A DNA stretch of 64,000 bases from Bin55 sp965205965 (GTDB lineage Bacteria; Pseudomonadota; Gammaproteobacteria; Pseudomonadales; Azotimanducaceae): assembly GCA_965205965.1 (NCBI GenBank), contig CBDBHT010000008.1, forward strand, positions 930,001 to 994,000, in the 5' to 3' direction. Each line of letters opens with the position of its first letter. The first letter of the stretch is position 1. Both the position numbers and the translations under genes were made by a program. Shown one piece after another: positions 1 to 10,322 of this stretch. The notes under the pieces are model-generated. The model made no database searches. It had not been told where the DNA came from and worked only from the letters and a program-made list of their open reading frames with translations.

Positions 1-1402
1 TGAAAATTCCCCTGCATTTTGGGGTTCGAACCCTTTGAATCCACTAGAACCTGCACCCTGGTAGGCATTTGGTTCGCCTGCATAAATAGTAAAAGCCTCG
101 CCGCGCCACTCAAACCCAAGTGCTACATGCGTGTCGTCTCGAAGCTGCTTAGACGTATCCACATTAAATGCAAGCTCTTCCTGTCCCAGTTTTCCAACGT
201 CAAAGTCCATCTGTGGTGGATTGCAGCGGTCTGGGCACTCACCTACTAGACCTAGGGACTGATTAATCGTATTGTTCAACGTGAAATCAATCTCATTCCT
301 TCCAAATCCTGCACTTACGTCGAAATACCATCCGCTATCGTGTATCCCTTTAATTCCGCCGACTAGTGAACTATCGGATGTCGCTCCATCAAAAAAGGGA
401 GTAAATCCCGCCTTTAACCCTTCGAACCCTTCTTCGCGCAACGTTGCAATTGTGGCATGTGCACTAAAATCGCCATCAGGATGTTCGGCACGACGATAAA
501 AAAACCTGGATCGTCCATCAAGATCAGCAAGATTAGCTTGCCCATAAAGTTGAAATGCATCAGATAAATCAATCCCCGCGTTGGCGAACAACCTCAGACC
601 CTGGCTCTCTGAACGTCCCCAAGTTTGTACTAGGGGATCGTCATCAAATGGAGTATCAGACCCTACACCCTCAACGCCGGCCGCAATAAGTGCTGCACCT
701 TCCTCGCGTTGTATACCGCGAGACAGTGCTTCATTTCCGTTAATTTCCGCGCTGATGTTTACAAAACCGTGCTCGCCCAGCGGTAAGCCGATATTGCCTT
801 CGAACTTGGTGCTGACCTCACCTTCGTAATGTTGGCCATAGTGAACAAGAACGGAACCGCCTTCCGAAGCATCTTTCATCTGAAGATTGATAATTCCGGC
901 AATCGCATCGGCCCCATATTGGGCAGACGCGCCATCTCGGAGCACTTCTACATTCTTAACGGCAATTGATGGAAGGACTCCGATATTGGGACCATGTGCG
1001 CCCTTACCCGCTGCTGGTACAAATTCGGCAATTAACGCTGCTCGATGTCGGCGTTTGCCATTGACCATAAGTAAGATTTGATCTGGTGCCAAGCCGCGGA
1101 TAGATGTTGAGCGAACAAAGGTATCGCCGTCACCCGATGCTATAGATGCGTTGTAATACGGGGCTGCTGCTCTCAGTCCATCCGTGATATCAGCTGCGTT
1201 ACCAATCGAGCTTGAATTCATCGGAACGAAATACGTCTATCGGTGCAGTTGATTCAGCGGCGGAGCGCGGTACCTGGCTCCGCGAACCTATAACGACAAC
1301 TTCCTCTATTTCTTTCTTGCTCTCCGCCTGAACAAAAAACGAGCCTAAGAATGCCGCCAGTACAACAAGAGATCGCGCAATCCTTCCGCATAAACAGTTC
1401 AT
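1..1402 (-). pseudogene. TonB-dependent receptor, 5' part, frameshifted
   Basis: Outer-membrane receptor for energised uptake of an unidentified substrate. The first 67 codons (start at 1402) give a signal peptide, a hydrophobic stretch ending FVQAES, then a TonB-box-like EEVVVIGSR and the beginning of the plug. That frame stops at 1199 just after EFKLDW. The neighbouring frame then continues without a stop to the window edge. It gives a textbook plug domain, including DGLRAAAPYYNASIASG, TSIRGLAPDQILLMVNGKRR and VLRDGASAQYGADAIAG, followed by the first barrel strands. One indel near 1200-1210 therefore splits an otherwise well preserved gene. The barrel and C-terminus lie outside the window. 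The family is clear; the substrate cannot be told. A sequencing error is possible because no other lesion is seen in about 400 codons. Confidence 0.88.
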
Positions 1403-2033
1403 TAGAAATCCCTTAATATCACGATATGCTTGAAAATGGTGTTTAGAAATAATGAATATGGAGGGGGGGGGCTTCCGCGTCAGCCGCTACTATTTGGATT
1501 CATTAACAACCAACCAAGAAAAACACCACGATGGCAAGAATAATATCACTTTGATGGAGACGGGAGACCAAGACGCCCTCCATGAGGTACGGCGACGAAG
1601 GAGCACAGCTCTTGCTGAACAGGTGGCCGAAGCGAAACTTGAGAAATTCTGAGTGTCTATGCATAGCGTCGATGCGGGAGTGTGTCGCCATGGATATCAA
1701 CCGGAGCGGCAGTAACATTTCAATCGACGGTGGTGTTGCCGTATGTTCGCAAAACTTGCGACTTTGGAAGCGATCCCACTTTGGTGGTACCTGACAGGAT
1801 TTTCGCCGGGAACATAAGCGAAACTTTGAAGGCACTGGCCGGCCCGAACACGACGTACCAGGGGTCGTTTGCCACGCAAGAGCACATTACATATGATGTT
1901 TAAGCTGGGGTGTACCGTCGAGACGCAGCGCACCGACTGCGAGAGTTCAAGCTATTCCAAAATCCACCATCAGTTATATCTCGAAAACATTGCTATGGAT
2001 TTCAAATTGGAGTTACTTCATATTCCGTTCTAA
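1403..2033. other. Intergenic stretch without a supported gene
   Basis: Short frames exist on both strands, but none has a recognisable domain, a good ribosome site or steady length. A run of nine G lies near 1462-1470. The frames between about 1680 and 1900 could be the remains of one broken gene, because two partial peptides join with one shift. I could not assign them to a family. Confidence 0.4.
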
Positions 2034-2988
2034 GTGTCTCACCGGATACGAGAAATCGTTTTGGAACAAACTCAAACAAGGTACGAAGCAGCATTAGAAA
2101 TGCTGGTTCAAGACGTCAAAAATGACGATCACATTATCGCTGCTATTCTCTGTGGCAGTCTTGCTTACGATGAAGTATGGGACGAATCCGACATCGACTT
2201 GGTACTGATTTGTACCGATGACAAACAAACTAAACCGCACGGTGTTTCTCTTTGCTACGATGACATCAACATTCATACATCAGTAGAAACAAGAGCTGAA
2301 TTTCGTCAAACCATCGAGTCGTCTATACATAATACGTTCCAACATTCACTTTTTGCAAAGGCGAAACTTTTGTACAGCCGAGATCCCACGATTGAGGATG
2401 TACTCAGAAGACTATACAACATAGGGGACCGCGACAGAAAAATTCATATCATTCAACGTACCCAGCAGGTGCTCTCGACACTATATAAAGCCCGAAAGTG
2501 GCTCGAGATTAAGCATGACTTGCCATACACGGCCTTGTGGCTTCTTTTCACTGCTAATTCCCTCGCCGAGGTAGAAGTTGAGTTTGGCGGGAGAGCTCGT
2601 TACACGAGAGGTTCTAGATGACGCTTATCGTTTGAACCCGGCACTCTTTCAAATGATCTACAAAGACCTCCTAGAACGCAAATTAACTAGAGCCGCCTTA
2701 ACTAAAGCCCTGAGAGCCATCGAAGACTATCTCACGGAAAAAGCCGAGGCTATTTTCAAGCCGGTCATTGCGTTTTTTGATGAGGCTGAAGGAGAACCAC
2801 GCTCCGTCACCGAAATTACACATTACTTCGAAAGACATTACAATATCAACGTCTTGCTTGGGTGTGAATGGCTCAGCGATATTGGGGTAATTAATAAAGC
2901 GTCACTACCTGTAAAATTAACTTCCTGCAGTCAAGTCCACATGGAAGAATTAGCTTTTTTCCATACCACTTCTCCTCATGGTCACTAA
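2034..2988 (+). pseudogene. Nucleotidyltransferase-domain protein, frameshifted
   Basis: Likely nucleotidyltransferase of the DNA polymerase beta superfamily (minimal or aminoglycoside-type); substrate unknown. The N-terminal part begins at a GTG (2034). It holds the signature CGSLAYDEVWDESDIDLVLI: a G-S motif followed by the D-x-D metal-binding pair, with a later acidic residue expected in the NIHTSVE segment. The frame is lost near 2575-2580, where EVEVEF runs out of frame. The other frame resumes with SLAGELVTREVLDDAYRLNP and runs as an alpha-helical C-terminal half to 2988. The two parts together give about 317 residues. The end overlaps the start of the uvrA-like gene by 11 bases, so the two were probably co-transcribed. 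One indel is the only visible lesion. Confidence 0.75.
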
Positions 2989-5867
2989 AACACAAGGTAA
3001 GGCACGGCAAAGATCAGCCAGTTTTATGAATACTGATCAGAATCGACGAAACAATGGCCATGGGAAAATTGAACCGCGGACATCCATATCCGTACTCGGC
3101 ACCCATGTTCATAACCTCAAAAATATCTCTGTAGAACTGCCGAGGGACCAGCTTGTTGTCGTAACTGGAGTATCCGGATCTGGTAAGTCATCACTAGCGT
3201 TCGATACTGTATACGCCGAAGGACAGCGACGGTACATGGAGTCGCTATCCTCATTTGCAGACGTTTTATCGCACAGGTCGAGAAACCTGACGCCGATTTC
3301 GTACATGGTCTCTCGCCGGTAGTCTCAATCGAGCAAAAAACAATCGCGCGCAACCCGAGGTCAACGGTCGGGACACTCACTGACGTTTCGATCTATCTCA
3401 ATCTGCTTTATGCCACGCTAGCCGAGGCGCACTGTCCGTACTGCGGCGAAAAGGTGCCTATCAAGACGCCGGCGGGGATACTCGAATCGATTCTGGCCCT
3501 ACCAGCCAACACTAAGATTGAGATTCACGCCCCGATGTTCCAAGTCTACGCAGAGGATCCCGAGTTCATCTTCAATGAAGTGAGAAAGCAAGGTTGTCGC
3601 TACGTAGATATTGACAATGAACGTATTGATCTAAGCAACGTGGTTCCCGATTCCCTTCCAGGCAATCCTCACATGACGGCTGTCGTGGACAGTTTTGTCA
3701 TCGGACCGGAAGTTGAAAAGCAACTCAAGGCCGGTATTGAGCATGCGCTCCGAGTTGGTGATTCGTTAATCACTATCAAAATCGTTGAAGGACTTAATAA
3801 AGCTAAGACTAACAAATTCATGAAATCGTTCGGCAGCAGCAAGCACGCTCTGGTATACGGTGGTATTGGCCCCGATTTTTTCATGTTCACCAATCCGGAA
3901 CGTAGCATTCATGACGGCTGTTTTCTTAAGGATGTCTTCCAATACCGACCCGACACCCACCGCGGTTATACGCTTTATTCACTATCCCAAAAAATCGGAT
4001 TCAGTTTGGACGAACCATGGCAGTCGTTCACGGATGAAAACCGTCACGTGATCATGCACGGCCTGCAGGAACCGCTTCAGTTGCAGATTCCACCCGATGC
4101 AAAGGTAAAGAAAACGAGCTGGTTGCGTCATCCTTTTATGTTTCACGGTATAGCGGGTGGTATCGAGCGGCACTACCGGTGGTATCGACAACGAGACGTC
4201 CTCAACTCAGGCATGGAAAAGTGGCTTGACGAGGTGATGGTCGAATACGAGTGCATGGATTGCAAAGGTTCCCGCCTTCCCGCCTTCGCGCTTCGCGGAA
4301 ACTCTTTACTATTGACAGCAACAACATCAATGATCTCGGCCGGATGAACTTCAATGAGTTACGTGTATTCCTTGGACAACTTAAACCAGAAGGTCCGCGT
4401 GCGGCGGCAGGTCGGCAAATTCTTAACGAAATAATCAAACGAGTTGATCTGCTCCTTGGTATAGGTCTTGACTACCTTAACTTCAATCGTACTTCAGGTA
4501 CGCTATCTGGAGGCGAAGCACAGCGCATTCGCCTTTCCACGCAGATCTCGGCTCAGGTTTGATGGGCATGCTCTACGTATTGGATGAGCCGTCAATTGGA
4601 CTACATCCAAAAGATAACGTGAGAATGATCAAACCCTTCGTTCCCTTCGCGACCTCGGCAACACCGTGATTGTGGTTGAACACGACGAAGACACGATTCG
4701 AGCAGCAGACCACATCATCGAGTTAGGACCGGGGCCGGGTATACATGGAGGTGAAATTGTAGCCGCTGGATCGCTGAATGACGTTCTTGCTTGCCCAACG
4801 TCTCCGACTGGGCAGTATCTATCACACGCCAAAAACATCGAAACACCCAGCACAAGGCGCAATGGAAATGGCAAAAAACTCATCATACGTGGTGCGTCTG
4901 AAAATAATCTGAAGCACATTGACGTAGAGCTGCCATTGGGCCGATTTGTTTGTGTCAGTGGGGCATCAGGGTCCGGCAAGTCAACTCTCGTCAACGCGAT
5001 CCTTTATAAGGAACTTTGGAAGCAATTAGTCGACCCTCGATCGCTTTCGGGTTCTCACGATTCAATTGAAGGAATCGAGCACGTGATCAGATGTATCAAC
5101 ATAGATCAGTCACCCATCGAACGGAACAGTCGATCCAATCCATGTACTTATATTGGTGTCTACGATCGAATTCGTACTCTGTTCACTGGCACGGACGAGG
5201 CCCAAAAGCGCGGATATAAGCCAGGTCGCTTCAGTTTCAACGTCAAGGGAGGGAGATGCGAAGAATGCCAAGGTGAAGGGACGATTGCAACCAAGCTGTA
5301 CTTCATGCCTGACGTTGATGTCGTATGCAACACCTGTAAGGGCCAGCGATTCAAAGCTGAAACCCTTGAGATAACGTTCAATGGCAAAAATATAGCGGAC
5401 GTGTTGGATCTCTCAATTGAAGAAAGTGTCTCATTTTTCCAAGATATTCCCGTCATTGGCAAAAAACTCGCAATCCTTAATGATCTGGGTTTAGGTTATC
5501 TGACGCTAGGACAATCGGCTACAACGCTCTCGGGGGGAGAGGCACAACGTGTCAAGTTAGCAGCTGAACTATCGAAGCTACAACATCGAGGACACATCCT
5601 CTATATCCTTGATGAACCAACAACCGGCCTTCACTTAGCTGATATTTCTAAACTGCTTGAATGCCTGCATCAACTTGTAGATGCTGGCCACACGGTATTA
5701 GTGATAGAACACCATCTGGACGTCATCAAAACAGCTGATTATGTGATTGACTTGGGAGCTGAAGGCGGGGTCGTGGCGGGGTCGAAATCGTTGCAATGGG
5801 CACACCGGAAGATATCGTTGCGAACGAAACTTCATACACGGGTTACTACTTGCAACGGCACCTTTGA
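2978..5867 (+). pseudogene. UvrA-family ATPase (excinuclease ABC subunit A paralogue), five frameshifts
   Basis: UvrA proteins are dimeric, double-ABC, zinc-binding DNA damage sensors. The N-terminal ATPase is recognised by GVSGSGKSSLAFDTVYAEGQRR, followed in a new frame by GLSPVVSIEQKTIARNPRST. Later blocks are a first ABC signature (TLSGGEAQRIRLST), Walker B with VLDEPSIGLHP, and VVEHDEDTIRAADHIIELG. The second half has GASGSGKSTLVN, a zinc module with CEECQGEG and CNTCKGQRF, a second signature (TLSGGEAQRVKLA) and LYILDEPTTGLH. Reading the whole protein needs frame changes near 3270, 4280, 4550, 4630 and 5768. After the last, the C-terminus EIVAMGTPEDIVANET ends at a TGA at 5865-5867. The middle domain differs from ordinary UvrA, suggesting a UvrA2-like paralogue rather than the housekeeping copy. 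Five lesions make a functional product very unlikely unless they are assembly errors. Confidence 0.85.
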
Positions 5868-5913
5868 AACTCATAGTCCAACGTTTGCGAGCTTTGCTGT
5901 ATATTGATATGCC

Positions 5914-6330
5914 TTAGTGATCTATGAATTTATTCGCTTCGAATCGTATTCGATGAACCATGGAGCGCAGTCCATTACCACGAGTTGCGCTCAAATGCGA
6001 TATAAGGTCCAATTCCGAAAACAGCCCTTCAATATCGAAATCGATAACGTCCCTCGGTGATTTTCCGTCATAAACGGAAAGCACAATCGCAATCAGACCT
6101 CTGACTATTTGTGCATCGCTATCTAGGCAAAGTAATATTCGTTTGTGTACTGAATCAAAAGCAGAAGTTATCCAAACCTGACTAGCGCATCCCCTGACTA
6201 AATTTTCATCCGTGCGTGCTTTCTCGGGAAACGTTGGAAGTCCTCGGCCTAGATCAATGATGTACCTATAGCGGTCCTCCCAATCGTCAAAAAAAGATAA
6301 AGTGGATTTGATCTCTTCGAGATCTAGCAC
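5914..6330 (-). CDS. sufE: SufE, sulfur acceptor of cysteine desulfurase
   Basis: SufE takes the persulfide from SufS onto one cysteine and passes it to the SufBCD scaffold. The protein shows DDWEDRYRYIIDLGRGLP near its start and the family hallmark VRGCASQVW with the acceptor cysteine. The C-terminal half has DIEGLFSELDLISHLSATRGNGLRSM. I chose the GTG at 6330 because it gives 138 residues, the usual SufE length, with the expected 13 or so residues before the DDW block. An in-frame ATG at 6393 would add 21 residues and overlap sufT by 55 bases. It is the last gene of the leftward suf operon and overlaps or abuts the end of sufT, suggesting translational coupling. The frame is intact. Confidence 0.9.
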   Translation of the reverse strand: MLDLEEIKSTLSFFDDWEDRYRYIIDLGRGLPTFPEKARTDENLVRGCASQVWITSAFDSVHKRILLCLDSDAQIVRGLIAIVLSVYDGKSPRDVIDFDIEGLFSELDLISHLSATRGNGLRSMVHRIRFEANKFIDH

Positions 6331-6338
6331 AGTTTTAC

Positions 6339-6863
6339 TCAGAACAAACCAAGTTCCAACTGTGCTTCGTCCGACATTCGTTCGCGAGACCAAGGTGGGT
6401 CAAACACTAGATTCACTGCGACGCTCCGAACAAACGGAACACGCTGCAATCGCTCTTCTATATCGCGAACTAGGACCGGTCCCATTCCACATCCCGATGC
6501 CGTGAGCGTCATTCGTACCTTAACCGCTCCATCGTTTTCCTCAACGTCATAGATTAGTCCCAGATCAACAACATTTACTGGAATTTCCGGGTCATGAATG
6601 GATCGTAAAACCTTCCAAATCTGGTCGTTTGAAACTTGCCCGTCTTTCGGGGGATCTAATGAAATGACTATTGGTTCAAAGCCAATTGCATCTGCCTCTT
6701 CACCTTCAATGCGAGCCATGTTGCCGTTATAGACAACGGTATACGTACCCCCCAGAGCCTGCGTTAACGTAACGAAAGCACCTTCCGGAATTGATATCGG
6801 AACCCCCGTGGGAACGATTCTTGCCCCAACGTCCCTAAGTACCGGAATAACTTTACGTTCCAC
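6339..6863 (-). CDS. sufT: SufT, DUF59-type Fe-S assembly factor
   Basis: Accessory Fe-S maturation protein of the SufT (DUF59/MIP18-like) family, found in SUF operons. The N-terminal SufT-specific region reads VTLTQALGGTYTVVYNGNMARI. The DUF59 core has LRSIHDPEIPVNVVDLGLIYDVE, the conserved TLTASGCGMGPVLVRDIEER and the terminal VFDPPWSRERMSDEAQLELG. The preferred start is the GTG at 6863, which gives 174 residues beginning VERKVIPVL and sits on the stop codon of the upstream A-type carrier gene. An ATG at 6917 would need a 65-base overlap with that gene. No frameshift is seen. Its place between the A-type carrier and sufE matches the common SUF operon order. Confidence 0.9.
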   Translation of the reverse strand: MERKVIPVLRDVGARIVPTGVPISIPEGAFVTLTQALGGTYTVVYNGNMARIEGEEADAIGFEPIVISLDPPKDGQVSNDQIWKVLRSIHDPEIPVNVVDLGLIYDVEENDGAVKVRMTLTASGCGMGPVLVRDIEERLQRVPFVRSVAVNLVFDPPWSRERMSDEAQLELGLF

Positions 6864-7227
6864 GAATCGAGAAACTCTCTCCACAGCCACAGAGTGTATC
6901 GGCATTAGGGTTGTCAAATTTCAGCGAAGAGTTAAGTCCTTCGGTCACGAAGTCAATAGAGGTCCCGCTGATGTACTGCCAATTTTCGTTCGAAATGAAA
7001 ACCTTAACGTCATCACCAAAATCAAACTCGCGAGAGTCTTCCGGCCGATCACTAACGTAATTGATCTCGTACATGTACCCGCTGCATCCACTCTCATTAA
7101 TATTCAATTCGAGTGCTAACACACCTTCTTGCTGCAATTGCTTTCTCAGATGAGCACGAGCTTCCGGCGTCATTGAGATGACGGTTGGATCAAATGTTTT
7201 AGTAGTCACGATGCTGTCTATAGTCAA
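6853..7227 (-). CDS. sufA: A-type Fe-S carrier, SufA/IscA family
   Basis: A-type carrier proteins accept Fe-S clusters from the scaffold and hand them to apo-enzymes. The 124-residue protein carries the three invariant cysteines in the family pattern: one in NESGCSGYMYEINYV and a Cys-Gly-Cys pair in NADTLCGCGESF near the C-terminus. The N-terminal part includes the conserved MTPEARAHLRKQL helix. The start ATG at 7227 overlaps the sufS stop by four bases, so the two genes are coupled. The 3' end overlaps sufT. From sequence alone SufA, IscA and ErpA are hard to separate; the operon position argues for the SufA role. Confidence 0.9.
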   Translation of the reverse strand: MTIDSIVTTKTFDPTVISMTPEARAHLRKQLQQEGVLALELNINESGCSGYMYEINYVSDRPEDSREFDFGDDVKVFISNENWQYISGTSIDFVTEGLNSSLKFDNPNADTLCGCGESFSIRGT

Positions 7228-8435
7228 ATCAATTCTCGAACTTTATGCAGGCCAGTTATTAATTGATTAATCTCTTCCTTCGAATTATACAAAGCGATCG
7301 AAGCCCTAACCGTTCCCGTAAGACCCAGTACTCTCATCAGTGGCATTGCACAATGATGTCCAGCGCGAACCGCGACCTTCTGTTGGTCTAGCAATGTAGC
7401 TATATCTTGCGGATGAGCATCATCCATTACAAACGAAATGACCGGCCCTTTCTCATCCGCCGTTCCTACAATCCTTACTCCTTCGACCTGCCGTAATCCC
7501 GCCGTCGCGTAATGTAAGAGCAAACGTTCATATTCTCTGACCTGTTTATGGTCTAATCGGTTCAAATACTCAACAGCAGCACGCATCCCCACAGCTCCCG
7601 CAATATTGGGTGTGCCGGCCTCGAATCGAAACGGTAGCCCTTGGTATGTTGTCTTCTCGAACTTCACTTCCTCAATCATTTCGCCTCCACCTTGCCATGG
7701 AGGCAGAGACTCGAGTATCGCTTCTTTACCGTACAAGACGCCTATTCCCGTAGGTCCGTAGATTTTGTGACCGGAAAACGCATAGAAGTCACAATTCAAT
7801 TCCTGAACGTCAACTAAATCATGCGCTACGGCTTGTGCACCATCTAACACAACTAGAGCATTCACTTTATGAGCCGAGTTGATGATTGCAGCGACAGGAT
7901 TAATGGTGCCCAGCACATTGGAAACGTGAGTCACTGCAACTATCTTGGTTTTTTCACATAGCAACTCTTCAAAATGCTCCATATCTAACGTGCCATCGGA
8001 TGTAACACGAGCGACTCGAAGGCAAGCACCAGTGCGTTGACACGCCATTTGCCACGGAACAATATTCGAATGGTGCTCCATTTCGGTAATCAATACCTCA
8101 GACGAGTCACCCAGTAATGCATTGCTAAGTGAATAAGCTACGAGATTAATAGCTTCCGTCGTGCCTTTGGTCCAGATAACTTCACACGCAGCCTTGGCAT
8201 TAAGTCGCTTTGCAACCACCGCCCGCGCTTTTTCAAACTCTTCGGTAGCTTCTTCGCTTAGTTGATGTGCTGCCCGATGTACGTTTGAGTTAGTTTGTTC
8301 GTAGTACTTTCTCACCGCATTAAGTACATAATACGGTTTCTGCGTGGTGGCGGCGTTATCGAGATAAGCAATTTCGGATCTCCGACCCAGAAGTGGGAAT
8401 TCCGTTCTGATTTGATTTATTGGATAGACCATCAC
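7224..8435 (-). CDS. sufS: SufS cysteine desulfurase (PLP-dependent)
   Basis: SufS (group II cysteine desulfurase) releases sulfur from L-cysteine as a protein persulfide and needs SufE as acceptor. The 403-residue protein has the full family layout. ATTQKP and VHRAAHQLSEEATEEFE lie near the N-terminus. The cofactor-binding segment includes EHHSNIVPWQ and VLDGAQAVAHDLVDVQ. The PLP lysine lies in DFYAFSGHKIYGPTGIG. The catalytic cysteine lies in VRAGHHCAMPLMR near the C-terminus, on the short loop typical of group II enzymes. The length is normal and the frame intact. It starts three bases after sufD ends and overlaps sufA by four bases. Confidence 0.96.
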   Translation of the reverse strand: MMVYPINQIRTEFPLLGRRSEIAYLDNAATTQKPYYVLNAVRKYYEQTNSNVHRAAHQLSEEATEEFEKARAVVAKRLNAKAACEVIWTKGTTEAINLVAYSLSNALLGDSSEVLITEMEHHSNIVPWQMACQRTGACLRVARVTSDGTLDMEHFEELLCEKTKIVAVTHVSNVLGTINPVAAIINSAHKVNALVVLDGAQAVAHDLVDVQELNCDFYAFSGHKIYGPTGIGVLYGKEAILESLPPWQGGGEMIEEVKFEKTTYQGLPFRFEAGTPNIAGAVGMRAAVEYLNRLDHKQVREYERLLLHYATAGLRQVEGVRIVGTADEKGPVISFVMDDAHPQDIATLLDQQKVAVRAGHHCAMPLMRVLGLTGTVRASIALYNSKEEINQLITGLHKVRELI

Positions 8436-8438
8436 CTG

Positions 8439-9572
8439 CTACCCAGAGAGATTTAGCAGATCAGTTCCTTCGTCGTGCGAGACTGCTTCTCGCAGAAAGG
8501 CATTAACCAGCATAGATTTAGCCGTCTCCTCATCGACACCACGCGATCGCAAATAGAAAACTTCATCTTCCTGAAGATGACCAATCGTGGCACCGTGCGA
8601 ACACGCAACGTCGTCTGCGTAAATTTCTAACTCAGGTTTGGTATAAACCTCAGCGGTATTGCTTTCCATCAGGTTTTTATTGGTAAGTCGAGCATCCGTC
8701 TTCCACGCGCCCGGTGCGATATAAATTCGACCATTGAAAATGGCCTTAGCTCGACCACCTGCCACACCATGAAATACCGTCTCGCTTTTGGTATTTGGAG
8801 CGATATGATTTACGAATATCTGAGTATCTAAATGGTCCTGATCTGAGAGTCGCCAAGCTCCGTTTAACATACAACGTGATCCACCGTCAGCCAGTTCGAT
8901 ATCGATATCGTTCCTTCTAGCAAGCGAGCCTAAGGAGTATTGTGAGAACGAGTATCTTGCATGGCCTCCAACATACACCGATGTCATGTTGTACTCCGGC
9001 TTATCGCTCCGTGTCTGTATCCGCATATGATTCAATGAGCCACCTCGTGCGATAGCGATTCTCATGACTCGATTTCGGACCCCTCCAAGCTCCCAAAGGT
9101 CCAGCAACGCGCCATCATGAATATAAACTACCCAACGATCACACGTATCCTTACACGATCTGGAATCTATGCGCGCACTTGCTCTACCCAGCGCATCAAC
9201 GTGCACTACAAATCCAGATTTAAGTGCTAGTGTGTTCAAACTCGCTAATGGATACTTCGTGTATTGCAAATCATCGCCAAAGTAGAGATCTAGCAACTTT
9301 CTTGCGGACTTTTTATGGATCTCGGTAGTAGCAATTCCAAACCCATTAAGCTGTAACTCCGCTTCAGGCGTTAACTTAGCTAGGTTCTGGTTGTAGAAAT
9401 ATTCGGGGTTCGTGTATTTCCATGCTTCCGACCGGAAACGGGGCAATTCCTTTTCTTGAAGAAAGTTTATTGCACGAGAACGCTCACCCGCGGGAACAAG
9501 CACTGATGGTTTTTGGATAAGTGTTTTCAACCACTCATCACGTTGCCCGTGGCGGGCGGTTCGAGCCGACAT
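8439..9572 (-). CDS. sufD: SufD, Fe-S scaffold subunit
   Basis: SufD pairs with SufB in the SufBC2D scaffold and helps iron entry. The 377-residue protein shows LPRFRSEAWKYTNP near the N-terminus. The beta-helix core includes NMTSVYVGGHARYSFSQYS and VNHIAPNTKSETVFHGVAGG. The conserved C-terminal block is TKPELEIYADDVACSHGATIG, followed by DEVFYLRSRGVDEETAKSML. Its ATG lies directly after the sufC stop with no gap, as expected for genes whose products form one complex. It is somewhat shorter than the largest SufD proteins but inside the normal range. No lesion is visible. Confidence 0.95.
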   Translation of the reverse strand: MSARTARHGQRDEWLKTLIQKPSVLVPAGERSRAINFLQEKELPRFRSEAWKYTNPEYFYNQNLAKLTPEAELQLNGFGIATTEIHKKSARKLLDLYFGDDLQYTKYPLASLNTLALKSGFVVHVDALGRASARIDSRSCKDTCDRWVVYIHDGALLDLWELGGVRNRVMRIAIARGGSLNHMRIQTRSDKPEYNMTSVYVGGHARYSFSQYSLGSLARRNDIDIELADGGSRCMLNGAWRLSDQDHLDTQIFVNHIAPNTKSETVFHGVAGGRAKAIFNGRIYIAPGAWKTDARLTNKNLMESNTAEVYTKPELEIYADDVACSHGATIGHLQEDEVFYLRSRGVDEETAKSMLVNAFLREAVSHDEGTDLLNLSG

Positions 9573-10322
9573 CTAATTACGCTCCAACCATCCATAGCCT
9601 TTTTCTTCCAGCTCCAATGCCAGTGAGCTATCTCCACTTCGCACGATACGTCCATCCAACAATACGTGTACATGATCTGGTTCTATGTAATTTAATATTC
9701 GTTGGTAGTGGGTAACCATCAAAAGTACGTTGCTGGATGATCGAAACGAATTGACTCCTTTAGCAACGGTTTGCATCGCATCAATATCCAGTCCTGAATC
9801 CGTTTCATCAAGTACTGCGACTTTGGGATTAAGTATCTTAAGTTGAAGAATCTCATTGCGTTTTTTCTCACCGCCGGAAAATCCGTCATTAACCCCACGC
9901 TTTAAAAATTCAGGGGCTAGATCGAGTTCCGCCGCTATCGAACGAACCGTCTTAATAAACTCGACTGGCGATATTTCTTCTTCGCCACGGGCCTTGCGTT
10001 GGCTATCCATCGCCACTTTCAGAAACTCCATATTCGTTACGCCGGGAATTTCAATAGGATATTGAAATGCTAAGAAGAGCCCCTTCAAAGCACGTTGATC
10101 GGGACTCAAATCATTGATTGGCTCGTTTTCGAAAAAAATATCGCCTGCTTCCACGTTGTAGCCATCCCGCCCAGTAAGAACATTGGCCAACGTGCTTTTC
10201 CCCGACCCGTTGGGACCCATGACCACATGCACTTCTCCGGAGTTCAAAACGAGATCAACACCATTCAATATTAGTTGATCGTTCGCAGATACTTTGAGCC
10301 CGGTAATTTCTAAAAGGCTCAA
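9573..10322 (-). CDS. sufC: SufC, ABC-type ATPase of the SufBCD complex
   Basis: SufC is the soluble ATPase that powers structural change in the SufB-SufD scaffold. The 249 residues contain Walker A GPNGSGKSTLANVLTG, a Q-loop in FLAFQYPIEIPGV, the SufC-type signature FSGGEKKRNEILQ, Walker B with the D-loop VAVLDETDSGLDIDA, and the switch histidine in LLMVTHYQRIL. All are intact and of standard spacing. The start overlaps the sufB stop by four bases (ATGA arrangement), indicating tight coupling. The assignment as SufC rather than a transporter ATPase is secured by the signature sequence and by the neighbours. Confidence 0.96.
   Translation of the reverse strand: MSLLEITGLKVSANDQLILNGVDLVLNSGEVHVVMGPNGSGKSTLANVLTGRDGYNVEAGDIFFENEPINDLSPDQRALKGLFLAFQYPIEIPGVTNMEFLKVAMDSQRKARGEEEISPVEFIKTVRSIAAELDLAPEFLKRGVNDGFSGGEKKRNEILQLKILNPKVAVLDETDSGLDIDAMQTVAKGVNSFRSSSNVLLMVTHYQRILNYIEPDHVHVLLDGRIVRSGDSSLALELEEKGYGWLERN

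Noticed and set aside
1503..1835. A 110-codon leftward frame between the TonB receptor and the nucleotidyltransferase
   Set aside because: No domain or ribosome site, and other frames of similar length overlap it on both strands.
2094..2276. Small frame antisense to the nucleotidyltransferase
   Set aside because: Shadow of a gene with clear catalytic motifs on the plus strand.
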